Positions 51,657-60,100 of a stretch of 64,000 nt of DNA are shown piece by piece. The notes beneath the pieces were generated by a model. It was not told the origin of the DNA and made no database searches. It saw only the letters and a program-made list of their open reading frames with translations. Both the position numbers and the translations under genes were made by a program. This DNA is from G958296245 sp965262055 (lineage in GTDB: Bacteria > Chloroflexota > Dehalococcoidia > Lucifugimonadales > G958296245): assembly GCA_965262055.1 (NCBI GenBank), contig CBDHEI010000001.1, forward strand, positions 372,001-436,000. The letters run 5' to 3'. Position 1 is the first letter of the stretch; every line of letters begins with the position of its first letter.

Positions 51657-52811
51657 ATGAAAGTCGTAATCGCCCCCCAGACGTTCAAAGGAAGCATCTC
51701 CGCCCTTGAGGTAGCCGCAGCCATCGCGGAGGGCGTCCGGCGGGTAGTCCCGGACGCCTACACCGACCTCGTGCCAGTCGCCGACGGCGGCGACGGGACC
51801 TTGGAGACGCTGGTCGAGGCGACTGGCGGCGAGGTCCACACGGCAGTAGTCACCGGCCCACTAGGCGACACCGTCGAGGCCGGCTGGGGAGCCCTGGGCG
51901 ACGGCCGCACAGCGGTCATTGAGATGGCCCGCACCTCCGGGCTGGCCCTCGTCCCACCCGACAAGCGTAACCCCCTGGTAGCCACCACGTACGGTCTGGG
52001 CGAGATCATCGCACAGGCGCTGGACGCCGAGTTTCGCAGCTTTATAGTCGGAATAGGTGGTAGCGCCACCAACGACGCGGGAGCCGGTATGGCCCAGGCC
52101 CTGGGCGTCCGGCTGCTGGACTCCGATGGAAGCGACCTGGCGCCGGGAGGCGCCGCGCTCGCACAACTGGAGCGCATCGACATGTCGGGGCTCGACCCAA
52201 GGGCGCAGGAGTCAACCTTCTCGGTTGCCTGCGATGTCAGCAACCCGCTGACCGGACCGGAGGGCGCGGCGGCGGTCTACGGCCCGCAGAAGGGGGCGAC
52301 CCCGGAGATGGTCGCGCAACTCGACTCAGCGCTCTGCCACCTGGCCGATGTGGCGGGCCGTGACCTTGGCAAGTCGATCAGCGACGTAGCCGGGGCCGGG
52401 GCCGCCGGAGGCCTCGGAGGGGGCATGATCGCCTTCCTGGGAGGCACTCTGAGGGCAGGCGTGGACATCGTGCTGGACGCCGTTGACCTCCGCTCCCACC
52501 TGCAGGGCGCCGACCTGGTCATCACGGGAGAGGGGCAACTGGACTTCCAGACGGTGTACAACAAGGCGCCTATAGGGGTTGCCCGGCTGGCCAAGAAGCG
52601 TGGCATCCCTGTCATAGCGATATCCGGCTCGCTGGGGAAAGGCTTCACCGACGTCCACGAGCACGGGATCGACGCCGCGCTGGCCATAACCCCCGCCCCC
52701 ATGACCCTGGAGGAGTCATCTCGCCGGGCACGAGAGCTTGCGGCTTCCGCGGCCGAGCAGGCCATGCGCCTGATATCGGTCGGACCCAGGGTCTTCTCGG
52801 CCAGCCGCTAG
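51657..52811 (+). CDS. Glycerate kinase, GarK/GlxK family
   Basis: This 384-aa kinase starts MKVVIAPQTFKGSISALEVAAAIAEG, has the family's VADGGDGTLETL near residue 40, and GIGGSATNDAGAGMAQALG near residue 130. ITGEGQLDFQT near residue 285 is also typical. It phosphorylates D-glycerate, usually to 2-phosphoglycerate, feeding glycolate or sugar-acid carbon into lower glycolysis. It is convergent with the LUD gene; the two stops share a CTAG. Confidence 0.93.
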   Translation: MKVVIAPQTFKGSISALEVAAAIAEGVRRVVPDAYTDLVPVADGGDGTLETLVEATGGEVHTAVVTGPLGDTVEAGWGALGDGRTAVIEMARTSGLALVPPDKRNPLVATTYGLGEIIAQALDAEFRSFIVGIGGSATNDAGAGMAQALGVRLLDSDGSDLAPGGAALAQLERIDMSGLDPRAQESTFSVACDVSNPLTGPEGAAAVYGPQKGATPEMVAQLDSALCHLADVAGRDLGKSISDVAGAGAAGGLGGGMIAFLGGTLRAGVDIVLDAVDLRSHLQGADLVITGEGQLDFQTVYNKAPIGVARLAKKRGIPVIAISGSLGKGFTDVHEHGIDAALAITPAPMTLEESSRRARELAASAAEQAMRLISVGPRVFSASR

Positions 52812-53566
52812 GCCGGGTCCACCAGCAGCATGTGAACGTTCCCAGGCCCGTGCACGCCCTTGACTATGGTCTGCTCGATGTCGGCGGACCTGCTAGGGCC
52901 GGTCACGATGTTCATGTATCCGAGCGGACGCCCCTCGATGTGTCCGCGGCGCCGCAGCGTGAACAGCTCGTCGAGGCTCGGCAGCACCTGCCCTCTTTCC
53001 ACGACAGCTACGTGTACCGGAGGCAGCAGCGCCACCACCCGGCTCACGCCGGTACGCGCCAACAGCACGCAGCTGCCCGTCTCTGCGATCGCGTAGTCCA
53101 CCCCGGTAACCCCGAGGTCGGCGTGGATGGCCGCCTCACGCACCGCCTTCCGCTCATGCGCCCTTTCGTCGTCGGCGCTGGCTGAGGTGTCCATGACCGT
53201 GACCTCGGCTCCCGCCGAGGCCAGCGCCTCCTCCACGCGCATGCGCTCCATCACCTCGTGCCTGGACCGTACCGCCGAACGCGCGCCCAGCTCTCTGGCC
53301 AGCGTTTCGACGTAGTCGGACGCCTCCGCGAGAGAGGCGAGCCGGGCGACGGTCCAGCCGGCAGCTTCCGCAGTGCGCTCCAGCTCGTCGAGCAGCGGGC
53401 CCGCAAGCTCGGCGGCATTCTCCAGGGCCGTCTCTGCCCTCACGCGTACCGCGTCATCGTCCTGCGCCGCCTCACCGGGCATCCGGGGCGCGTCCGTGCG
53501 CTCGCCGCCCAGGGCACGGCGAATGGTATCGAAGAAGGCTTCCCGTCCGGCGCCGTCCTGGCTCAC
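52808..53566 (-). CDS. LUD-domain protein (LutC/YkgG-like)
   Basis: The 252-aa protein has the LUD domain: LGVTGVDYAIAETGSCVL near residue 155, VVALLPPVHVAVVERGQVLPSLDELF, and IVTGPSRSADIEQTIVKGVHGPGNVHMLLVD at the end. The family belongs to the LutABC Fe-S lactate oxidation complex. lutA and lutB are not in the window. It may use glycerate or lactate metabolites together with the neighbouring glycerate kinase. Confidence 0.9.
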   Translation of the reverse strand: MSQDGAGREAFFDTIRRALGGERTDAPRMPGEAAQDDDAVRVRAETALENAAELAGPLLDELERTAEAAGWTVARLASLAEASDYVETLARELGARSAVRSRHEVMERMRVEEALASAGAEVTVMDTSASADDERAHERKAVREAAIHADLGVTGVDYAIAETGSCVLLARTGVSRVVALLPPVHVAVVERGQVLPSLDELFTLRRRGHIEGRPLGYMNIVTGPSRSADIEQTIVKGVHGPGNVHMLLVDPA

Positions 53567-53575
53567 AGGGGCGTC

Positions 53576-53926
53576 TCAATCGGTGATGTCATCAATCACC
53601 AGCACACCGTCTTCATCGTGGTACTTTACCGTGACCGGCTCCCCCAGGACCATGTGCTCCCTGAGATGGGACGGCGTGAAGTCGCCAGGGTCGCTGTAGC
53701 CTCGCGCCTCGAATTTCCACCGCTTGCCATCTCCATCCATGATCTCTGCCGACGTGAGCTCCAGCAACGACTCGGACTGAACGTCCACCAAGTGGCCGCG
53801 GATCGCCCCGGACTGGCTCCCGCATGCTCCCAGCGTGAGAAGCAACGCGACCGCGATCGCGGCTACTACGGGAAGTCGCCACGGGCTGCCCCACCGACGC
53901 ACCGACCAGGACGCGCACCTCATCAT
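53576..53926 (-). CDS. Small lipoprotein of unknown function
   Basis: A TATAAT (minus strand, 53943-53938) lies 11 bases before the ATG at 53926, so the message is probably leaderless. The product of 116 aa has a lipoprotein signal ending LLLTLGACGS. The mature domain (GAIRGHLVDVQSESLLELTSAEIMDGDGKRWKF, then VKYHDEDGVLVIDDI) is beta-rich and resembles single OB-fold-like units, but no named family is recognised. It ends 9 bp before the LUD gene and may be in its operon. Confidence 0.65.
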   Translation of the reverse strand: MMRCASWSVRRWGSPWRLPVVAAIAVALLLTLGACGSQSGAIRGHLVDVQSESLLELTSAEIMDGDGKRWKFEARGYSDPGDFTPSHLREHMVLGEPVTVKYHDEDGVLVIDDITD

Positions 53927-54089
53927 CGTGCCGGGCAATTATAGCGCAGCGCGCCTGGCGGCACGGCCTTCCAGGCGGATTCGTAAGCAAAACTGAAACT
54001 TTCTCAACTTTTGGACAAAAAGAGAACCGACTTCTGATTGACCGCCAGATTGTGCGTTGTATAGCTTGGTTCTCAAGTGGAGGTGGAGA

Positions 54090-56354
54090 ATGACCAGACT
54101 GGGTGTTTTCCTAACAGTCGCCGCCGTCGCGGCTTTCTTTTTCGTGAACGTTGAGGTGTCCGAAGCCGAGAGTGTCGGTGCTCGGCAGATGGCCGTGGTG
54201 ATCGCCGACAGGGACGCGATCCGCGCTTCTGAGGACAGCGGGTACCTGTTCGAGTCCCTCTTCGGGCTGCTAACAACGCTGCGCCCAGAGGACCGGATGG
54301 CCTTCGTGCCCGTGCAGGAGCCTGAGGATGTCGTTGGGCCCGTGGGAGGCGCTGAGGCCGATTTACGCCTCATGATCGCGGACATCGATAGCATAATGGC
54401 CGGCACGCCGCTGGAGCCTGCGTCTCTTGTAGACGCAATGGTAGAGGCCAGCTCGGTCATGGGCGACGAACGGGCCCTGTCGGGTTCCGACGTATACTTG
54501 ATTGTCGCCGACGATGCGCGTGTAGCGCTCGACAGGCAGCATTCCAACCTCGCCCCTCTGCTTTCGCGGTTCCAGGAGAACGGCTGGCGTGTCAACGGGA
54601 TCATGCTCCCTGAAACTACCAGCAGTGTTAAGCAGTTCCTTGGAAAGATGGCCGAGGATAGCGGCGGGAGTGTCTACGACCTCTCTGCGGAAGGCGGTCT
54701 CACCGAGCTTGGCCAGGCAATCCTGAGCGAGGACCTCAGGGGCAGCCTGTCGCAACTCGGCCAGCGCGATCTGTACCCTTCCGAAGTGATGACGACAGCC
54801 GTCGACGTCTCGCCTGGCACCGAAGAGACTACCGTGATAATCGTCAAGGAGACCCCGGATGGGTCTCTGCGGATCAGCAATCCCGACGGACTGGATTCTT
54901 CGCAGGGAGACAGGTCGTCCTCCAGGGTTATCGAAACGCCCCACGTGGTGGCGTGGAAGCTGACAGACCCGGCAGTGGGTTCCTGGATGGTAGATATCGG
55001 CGGCGTAGAGGGCCGTGTCTCGGTGTGGAGCCACTCTACAAACCGGTACAGTCTCGTGCTTGGGAATAGCGAACCGATCCCTACCGGCCAGCCCGCGACG
55101 ATCTCGGCGTACATAACGGAGGACGGTCGTCCGGTCAAGCTGCATGGCATCACGGTGGTCGCCAGACTGACGACTCCAGACGGAGCCAATCTCGCGTACA
55201 CGATGAACGATAACGGCGAGAACGGGGACGTCGTCTCCGGCGACGGCTACTATTCGGTAGGGTTAGGCCCGCTGCAGAGCATCGGGGAATACGAGACCGT
55301 ACTGGAGATGTGGTGGCCCGATCACACCTACATGGTAAGCTCGGGCTCCAGCTTCACTACGTCCGCGTTCCCGGCCATCAGGGTAGAGCCTGGGAAGCTC
55401 AATGAGCTCGAGTCCGGCGTGCGAGCGCTTGTCGCCACCGTTTACGTCCACGTCCAGGGCGAGCCTTACGCGATTCAGAGCGAGCAGCTCACGGCATCCA
55501 TAGGCACACCGTTCGAGCAGGGACGGCGGGCAGCTCTGGGTCAAGGAAAAGTCGCCCAAGGGACCGAAGGACAGTCCCTGCCCACGCCGACCTCCGCGCC
55601 GGAAGGGTTCGGTCTACTCGAGGTGGAGCCTCAGCGGCTGTTCGGTGACGGGCCTGCCTGGGAGTACCAGGTCTACTACACGCCCAGCAGCGAAGGAAGG
55701 CGTGACCTGTTCTTCGACCTCGATCTAGAATACTCGGGGGTGCGGTACGCGCACTCGTCGAAGGCGTTGAGGCTGACCTCGCTGGCTCCAGTGGTGCCCG
55801 AGGCGGCTCCAGTCGTGCCCGAGGTGGCCCCGGTGGCGCCCGTAGCGGCAGAAATCTCGCCGCCAGCGGTGCCGGTAACCGTGCCTGTGACGATCTCGCC
55901 CACACCCGCGACCGTGGTAGCCGAGACTCAATCGATGGCGGTGTGGCCGGTGGTCGTGGCGCTCGTGCTAATCATTGCCGTGATAGCGACCGTCCTAGCC
56001 TACCTGCTGACGCAGGCACGGCCTCGCGGCTACCTGTACAACGACCTCAACGAGCCAATCGTCGACTTCTCGAAGCTGAAGAGGGGGCCGGCCGTGGCGT
56101 TGTTCCTCAAGAACCTCGTCCCCGGGAAGGACCTCAACGTACCGGAGTTGAGCGGGCTGGTCTTCATGTTCACGCGATCGGGGGTGAAGCTGCGGTCCGC
56201 AGGCGAGCACCCGACGGTGAGGGTCAACAACCAACCGCTGATCAACGAGGCCGAGATCGACGACCAGACGTGGATCGGCAGCGGCGGCAAGCTCTTCACG
56301 TTCATGTTGTCGCCGGCGCAGGACCAGAACCCTCTCCCAATGCCCGCGGAGTGA
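54090..56354 (+). CDS. Large membrane protein with VWA-like domain and possible FHA-like cytoplasmic tail
   Basis: The ATG at 54090 follows GGAGGTGGAGA. The 754-aa protein has a signal segment (RLGVFLTVAAVAAFFFVNVEVSEA). An extracellular region with a VWA-type fold (MAVVIADRD, RPEDRMAFVPV, VYLIVADDARVAL) comes next, then two beta domains (GQPATISAYITEDGRPVKL) and a Val-Pro-rich linker. One membrane helix (VWPVVVALVLIIAVIATVLAYLL) precedes about 110 cytoplasmic residues; VRVNNQPLINEAEIDDQTWIG resembles an FHA/galactose-binding-like strand pair. It could carry an outside signal inward. No family name can be given with certainty. Confidence 0.7.
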   Translation: MTRLGVFLTVAAVAAFFFVNVEVSEAESVGARQMAVVIADRDAIRASEDSGYLFESLFGLLTTLRPEDRMAFVPVQEPEDVVGPVGGAEADLRLMIADIDSIMAGTPLEPASLVDAMVEASSVMGDERALSGSDVYLIVADDARVALDRQHSNLAPLLSRFQENGWRVNGIMLPETTSSVKQFLGKMAEDSGGSVYDLSAEGGLTELGQAILSEDLRGSLSQLGQRDLYPSEVMTTAVDVSPGTEETTVIIVKETPDGSLRISNPDGLDSSQGDRSSSRVIETPHVVAWKLTDPAVGSWMVDIGGVEGRVSVWSHSTNRYSLVLGNSEPIPTGQPATISAYITEDGRPVKLHGITVVARLTTPDGANLAYTMNDNGENGDVVSGDGYYSVGLGPLQSIGEYETVLEMWWPDHTYMVSSGSSFTTSAFPAIRVEPGKLNELESGVRALVATVYVHVQGEPYAIQSEQLTASIGTPFEQGRRAALGQGKVAQGTEGQSLPTPTSAPEGFGLLEVEPQRLFGDGPAWEYQVYYTPSSEGRRDLFFDLDLEYSGVRYAHSSKALRLTSLAPVVPEAAPVVPEVAPVAPVAAEISPPAVPVTVPVTISPTPATVVAETQSMAVWPVVVALVLIIAVIATVLAYLLTQARPRGYLYNDLNEPIVDFSKLKRGPAVALFLKNLVPGKDLNVPELSGLVFMFTRSGVKLRSAGEHPTVRVNNQPLINEAEIDDQTWIGSGGKLFTFMLSPAQDQNPLPMPAE

Positions 56355-56389
56355 TTGCTGAGGGATAAGGCGAGGAAGACCCTATGAAA

Positions 56390-56419
56390 AGAGGGGCGGG
56401 GCATAGTCCCCGCCCCTCT
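56390..56419 (+). terminator. Terminator-like hairpin
   Basis: AGAGGGGCGGGG pairs with CCCCGCCCCTCT (12 bp) around CATAGT. The next bases are TA, so only a very short T-run is present. Confidence 0.6.
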
Positions 56420-56469
56420 TACGTTCCAAGTGAAAGGGCCGAAACGGACCCTGGGAGGAGGCCGCATTG

Positions 56470-57663
56470 ATGGCCGAGCGCAAGAAGGTCGCAGCAATCG
56501 TAACAACCTACTTTCCCCATTCCCACGCCGACCTGATAGTGTCCAAGTTCGCCGCCGGCTTCCCCACCCACGACGGCCTCGTCGAGCCCTCGGTCGACCT
56601 CGTCTCGATGTACATGGACCAGCTCCACCCCGCCGACGTGGGCATGGAGCTTGCACGGGAGCACGGCGTCGAGGTCTATCCCAGCATACGCGGCGCCCTC
56701 ACCCTGACGCCCCCCAGCGCCACCGGCCACTGGCCCACGGCCTCCGACTGGAAGGTAGGAGATCTGGCCGTGGACGGGGTGCTGATCATCGCCGAGCACG
56801 GCGACTACTGCGGCAACGAGCGCGGCCGGCAGATGTACCCGCGCAGGTACTTCTTCGAGCAGGTCTGCGGCGTCCTGGCAGCGTCGGACCGGGCCGTGCC
56901 CATCTTCAACGACAAGCACCTTGCCTACAGCTGGGCCGACTGCGTGTGGATGTACGAGAGGGCGAGAGAGCTAGGCGCCCCCTTCAAGGCGGGGTCTTCA
57001 ATTCCGGTCATCGAACGTATACCGGAGTTGGAGCACGAAGCCGGAACGCACATCGAGGAGGCGCTGTCACTGGGCTACTTCCACTCTTACGTCAACGGGC
57101 TGGACTCCTACGGGTTCCACGGGCTGGAGGGCCTGCAGTGCATGGTGGAGCGCCGCCAGGGCGGCGAGACCGGGATCAGTGCCGTCCAGTGCCTCGAGGG
57201 CGACGCGGTTTGGGAAGCTGCGCAGGAGGGGCTGTGGCCCCGCGAGCTTGCCGAAGCTGCGGAAGCACATATCCGACAGAGGGACCCTGGGAGCATGGAG
57301 GAGAATTGCGTGAACCCCGCGGTCTTCCTGCTGGAGTACTCCAACGGGCTCCGCGCCTCAACGCTGATGCTGGACAGGCACCTGAAGGGGTTTGGCTACG
57401 CGGCCCGGGTGGGCGGCGAGGTGGTGAGCACCGGGTACCAGACAGACGAGAGGCACCTGCCGTTCAGCTACCAGGGGCTCAACATCCAGGAGATGTTCCT
57501 GACGGGCTGCCCCCAGTACCCCGTGGAGCGGACGCTGCTGGTGAGCGGCGCCCTCGACGCACTCATGGAGTCCCGCTACCTCGGCCACGTCCGAATTGAA
57601 ACTCCCCACCTCCGGGTGGCCTACAGCCCCCCTGAGAAGCCACCGATGCGGCCGGGCGTGTAG
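56470..57663 (+). CDS. Conserved protein of unknown function
   Basis: The ATG at 56470 follows GGAGGAGG; a TTG three bases upstream is also possible. The 397-aa protein begins KKVAAIVTTYFPHSHADLIVSKF, a Rossmann-like strand and turn without the classical GxGxxG. It contains DGVLIIAEHGDY near residue 105 and PIFNDKHLAYSW near residue 145, where Lys and His could act. The general layout resembles a divergent Gfo/Idh-like protein, but the cofactor loop is missing. It is convergent with the M19 gene with no intervening base. Confidence 0.6.
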   Translation: MAERKKVAAIVTTYFPHSHADLIVSKFAAGFPTHDGLVEPSVDLVSMYMDQLHPADVGMELAREHGVEVYPSIRGALTLTPPSATGHWPTASDWKVGDLAVDGVLIIAEHGDYCGNERGRQMYPRRYFFEQVCGVLAASDRAVPIFNDKHLAYSWADCVWMYERARELGAPFKAGSSIPVIERIPELEHEAGTHIEEALSLGYFHSYVNGLDSYGFHGLEGLQCMVERRQGGETGISAVQCLEGDAVWEAAQEGLWPRELAEAAEAHIRQRDPGSMEENCVNPAVFLLEYSNGLRASTLMLDRHLKGFGYAARVGGEVVSTGYQTDERHLPFSYQGLNIQEMFLTGCPQYPVERTLLVSGALDALMESRYLGHVRIETPHLRVAYSPPEKPPMRPGV

Positions 57664-58899
57664 CTACCCGACGATATCCCTGAAGACCCTGAGGTAGTTC
57701 AGGCCGAGCAGCTTCCGGAGCTCCTCTTCATTGTAGCCGCGCTCGGCCAGCTTCAGTGTGATGTTGGGCCAGTCGGAGAACTGGTCGAAGCCGTCGATCC
57801 GGTGGTCCTGGCTCAGCCTGTGCTCGGGCCGGAAGCCCGACCAGTTGAACCCCTGGGGCTTGCTCCTTGGGTCCGGGTCCTCTTTGTACATGTGCGACTG
57901 GTCGAACGGGCCCAGCTCGTCGGGGAAGAGGACGTTGGACTCGGTGCCCGGCCCGGGGCCGCACTTGTCGCATCCGATTCCGACGTGGTCAATTCCCATA
58001 ACGTCAACGAGGTGGTCGACGTGGTCGGCGAAGTGGTCCAGCGTCGCCTCCGTCGTCTCGGAGAGGAAACCTCCGATGGCGGCGAGGCCGAAGTAGCCGC
58101 CCTGGTCGGCTATGGCCCTGGCGAGGTCGTCGTCCTTGCCGCGGTCGTGGTAGCAGACGCCGTTGCTGGCCGAGTGGGTGACGATGACCGGCGACGAGGA
58201 GGCCTCGATGGCGTCCCAGCCCACCTGCTGGCTGCAGTGGCTAACGTCCACGGCCATTCCAAGCTCGTTCAGGCGCTCCACCACCTCCAAGCCGAAGTAG
58301 GTCAGGCCGGTCTTGTAGCGCTCTGTGCAGCCGTCCCCGACCAGGTTCCGCAGGTTGTAGGTGAGCTGTACGACGCGGAGGCCCAGATTCCTGAACAACT
58401 CGATCCTGTCCAGGTCGCTGCCGAAGGGCGTCGTGTCCTGGAAGTCGAATATGACGCCGCGCTTGCCGTCGGCATAAGCGCGTTCTATGTCATCAGCCGT
58501 CAGGACGAGGCGCACCTCGTCCCGTAGGGCGTCGATCATGGCGCGGGCCTGGGTCATCACCTTGAGCGAGGTCTCAAACGCGATGTTCGGGGAGATTGGC
58601 CCGGCGTAGGTTGCGCTCGCGACATCGACGCCCGACTTCTCCCAGACGGCCATGTACTCACGGCGGGCGTCGGCAGACGTCTGGACCTCCTGTACGGCCA
58701 TGTCCCGGAGGCGTTGGGCGATCTCGCCCCTGGACAGTTTGCCTTCGCGCACGTACTCGTCCAAGGCGGCCTTCATGTTGTCGTTGAAGAGCATGCCGCT
58801 GGTGGCGCCGGGCTGCTGGCTGTCGATCACCAACGCCTCTTCGTGAAGGCGGCGGGCCTCGTCAGGGGTCAGAGCCGGGCCTCTTCGTGTGGTAGCCAT
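57664..58899 (-). CDS. Membrane-dipeptidase (M19)-family protein with altered metal site
   Basis: The 411-aa protein has the M19/COG2355 layout: VVQLTYNLRNLVGDGCTE, then MAVDVSHCSQQVGWDAIEASSSPVIVTHS with the two later zinc His residues, and HVGIGCDKCG. The early HxD motif of true dipeptidases is replaced by VIDSQQPG, and the bridging Glu segment reads IFDFQDTTPFG. It probably binds one metal or acts on a non-dipeptide amide. It is followed 71 bp upstream by the DapA-family gene on the same strand. Confidence 0.85.
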   Translation of the reverse strand: MATTRRGPALTPDEARRLHEEALVIDSQQPGATSGMLFNDNMKAALDEYVREGKLSRGEIAQRLRDMAVQEVQTSADARREYMAVWEKSGVDVASATYAGPISPNIAFETSLKVMTQARAMIDALRDEVRLVLTADDIERAYADGKRGVIFDFQDTTPFGSDLDRIELFRNLGLRVVQLTYNLRNLVGDGCTERYKTGLTYFGLEVVERLNELGMAVDVSHCSQQVGWDAIEASSSPVIVTHSASNGVCYHDRGKDDDLARAIADQGGYFGLAAIGGFLSETTEATLDHFADHVDHLVDVMGIDHVGIGCDKCGPGPGTESNVLFPDELGPFDQSHMYKEDPDPRSKPQGFNWSGFRPEHRLSQDHRIDGFDQFSDWPNITLKLAERGYNEEELRKLLGLNYLRVFRDIVG

Positions 58900-58970
58900 C
58901 CGATTCTCCTCGTCAGGATCAAAATTCGCAGGACTAATAGACTACCAGAATCGGGCAGTTCCGACGGGTC

Positions 58971-59894
58971 CTACGGCACGGGCCAGCCGACTCCGCGCAG
59001 CACGGCCCTGAGCTCATCCATCTCGTCGTCAGTCATCGGGCCGGACGGGGGCCTTGAGGCCCCGCATGGCCGGCCCATTGCGGCCATCATGCCCTTCTTC
59101 ACGACGCCCTGCCCACCCGTCCGCTCGCCGACCTTGCGGAATATCTCGTCGAGCGGGTTGTTCACCGAGTCGAGAAGCTCCTGGGCCTCGTCCCAGCGTT
59201 CGGCCTCGAGGAGGTCCAGCACCTTGAGATCGTGGGGAGGGTATATGTCGACAGTGTGGTTGATATATCCGTGGCCGCCGAGCTTGTAGCACCTTACCGC
59301 GCCGCTCCCGTTGTTGATGATGTTGAACCTATCCTTCAGCTCGAAGATGTCCTCGTAGTCGCCAACCACCGGACTCCACTTGACGCCGGCCACGTTCTCG
59401 AAGTCGGTCATGCGGCGGTAGGTGTCCATGTAGATGGGGCAGTTCATGCCCCGGGTGACGTAGACGAGGATCCCGATGTCTATGGCGTCGGAGAGGTCGC
59501 TGTAGTAGGCGAGGATATCGTCCTGCGTGGGGAGGTTGAAAATGGGCGGGCTAACCTGGAGGCCGTGTGCCCCAAGGTCCTGGGCGCGCCTGGCGTCTTC
59601 GATGGTGCGCTTGGTGTCCTTGTAGTGCAGTCCGCACACGATGGCCGCCTTATCGTCGGCAGCCTGGACCACCGTGCGGAGCAGCATGGCCCACTCGTCA
59701 TCCTTCAGCATCGGCCCTTCGCCCATCGCCGCGGCGACCTTGATCACGGACCTGCCCTTGACCAACCCACTCTCTACCCACCACTCGGTCAGCTCGGCCA
59801 TCAGGCCGTGGTCCACCTCGAAGTCGTCGTCGAACGGCGTCGGCACCGTGGCGATCGGGCCAACGAGCAGGCTCCTGCTCTCTTCTCGGTCCAT
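58971..59894 (-). CDS. Dihydrodipicolinate synthase (DapA)-family protein, second paralogue
   Basis: Translation from the ATG at 59894, with GGGAGG upstream, gives MDREESRSLLVGPIATVPTPF and about 307 aa. The Schiff-base Lys is in NVAGVKWSPVVG and the family Tyr in GILVYVTRG. The GTTGE substrate loop is not recognisable (IKVAAAMGEGPML), so it is probably not a true DapA. A catabolic 2-oxo acid aldolase or dehydratase is more likely. It precedes the M19-like gene and may share its transcript. Confidence 0.83.
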   Translation of the reverse strand: MDREESRSLLVGPIATVPTPFDDDFEVDHGLMAELTEWWVESGLVKGRSVIKVAAAMGEGPMLKDDEWAMLLRTVVQAADDKAAIVCGLHYKDTKRTIEDARRAQDLGAHGLQVSPPIFNLPTQDDILAYYSDLSDAIDIGILVYVTRGMNCPIYMDTYRRMTDFENVAGVKWSPVVGDYEDIFELKDRFNIINNGSGAVRCYKLGGHGYINHTVDIYPPHDLKVLDLLEAERWDEAQELLDSVNNPLDEIFRKVGERTGGQGVVKKGMMAAMGRPCGASRPPSGPMTDDEMDELRAVLRGVGWPVP

Positions 59895-59922
59895 CGTAGT
59901 TACCTCCCTCACGCACTTAGCG

Positions 59923-60084
59923 GCGGAAGAATTCTTCCAGACCTTCATTAGCATCCCTTCCTAACCAGGAAGGAGAGAATCTATATCTGAGGGACAGCCC
60001 TTCGAACGACTCAGGGCAGACTCTCAGACTCCCGGCAAAGGGGCTCCGCCCCTCTGCACACTCCGTTTGTTAGCATGGTGCTAG
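59923..60084. repeat. Intergenic palindromic repeat, copy 2
   Basis: This is the counterpart of 10433-10573, beginning GCGGAAGAATTCTTCC (itself palindromic). It shares ATCTGAGGGACA and CTCAGACTCCCGGCAAAGGGGCT, and forms the hairpin AGGGGC-TCC-GCCCCT. The middle is longer by about 25 bp. It lies between the minus-strand P-loop and DapA-family genes. Confidence 0.65.
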
Positions 60085-60100
60085 ACGGGCTTGTTCTACT

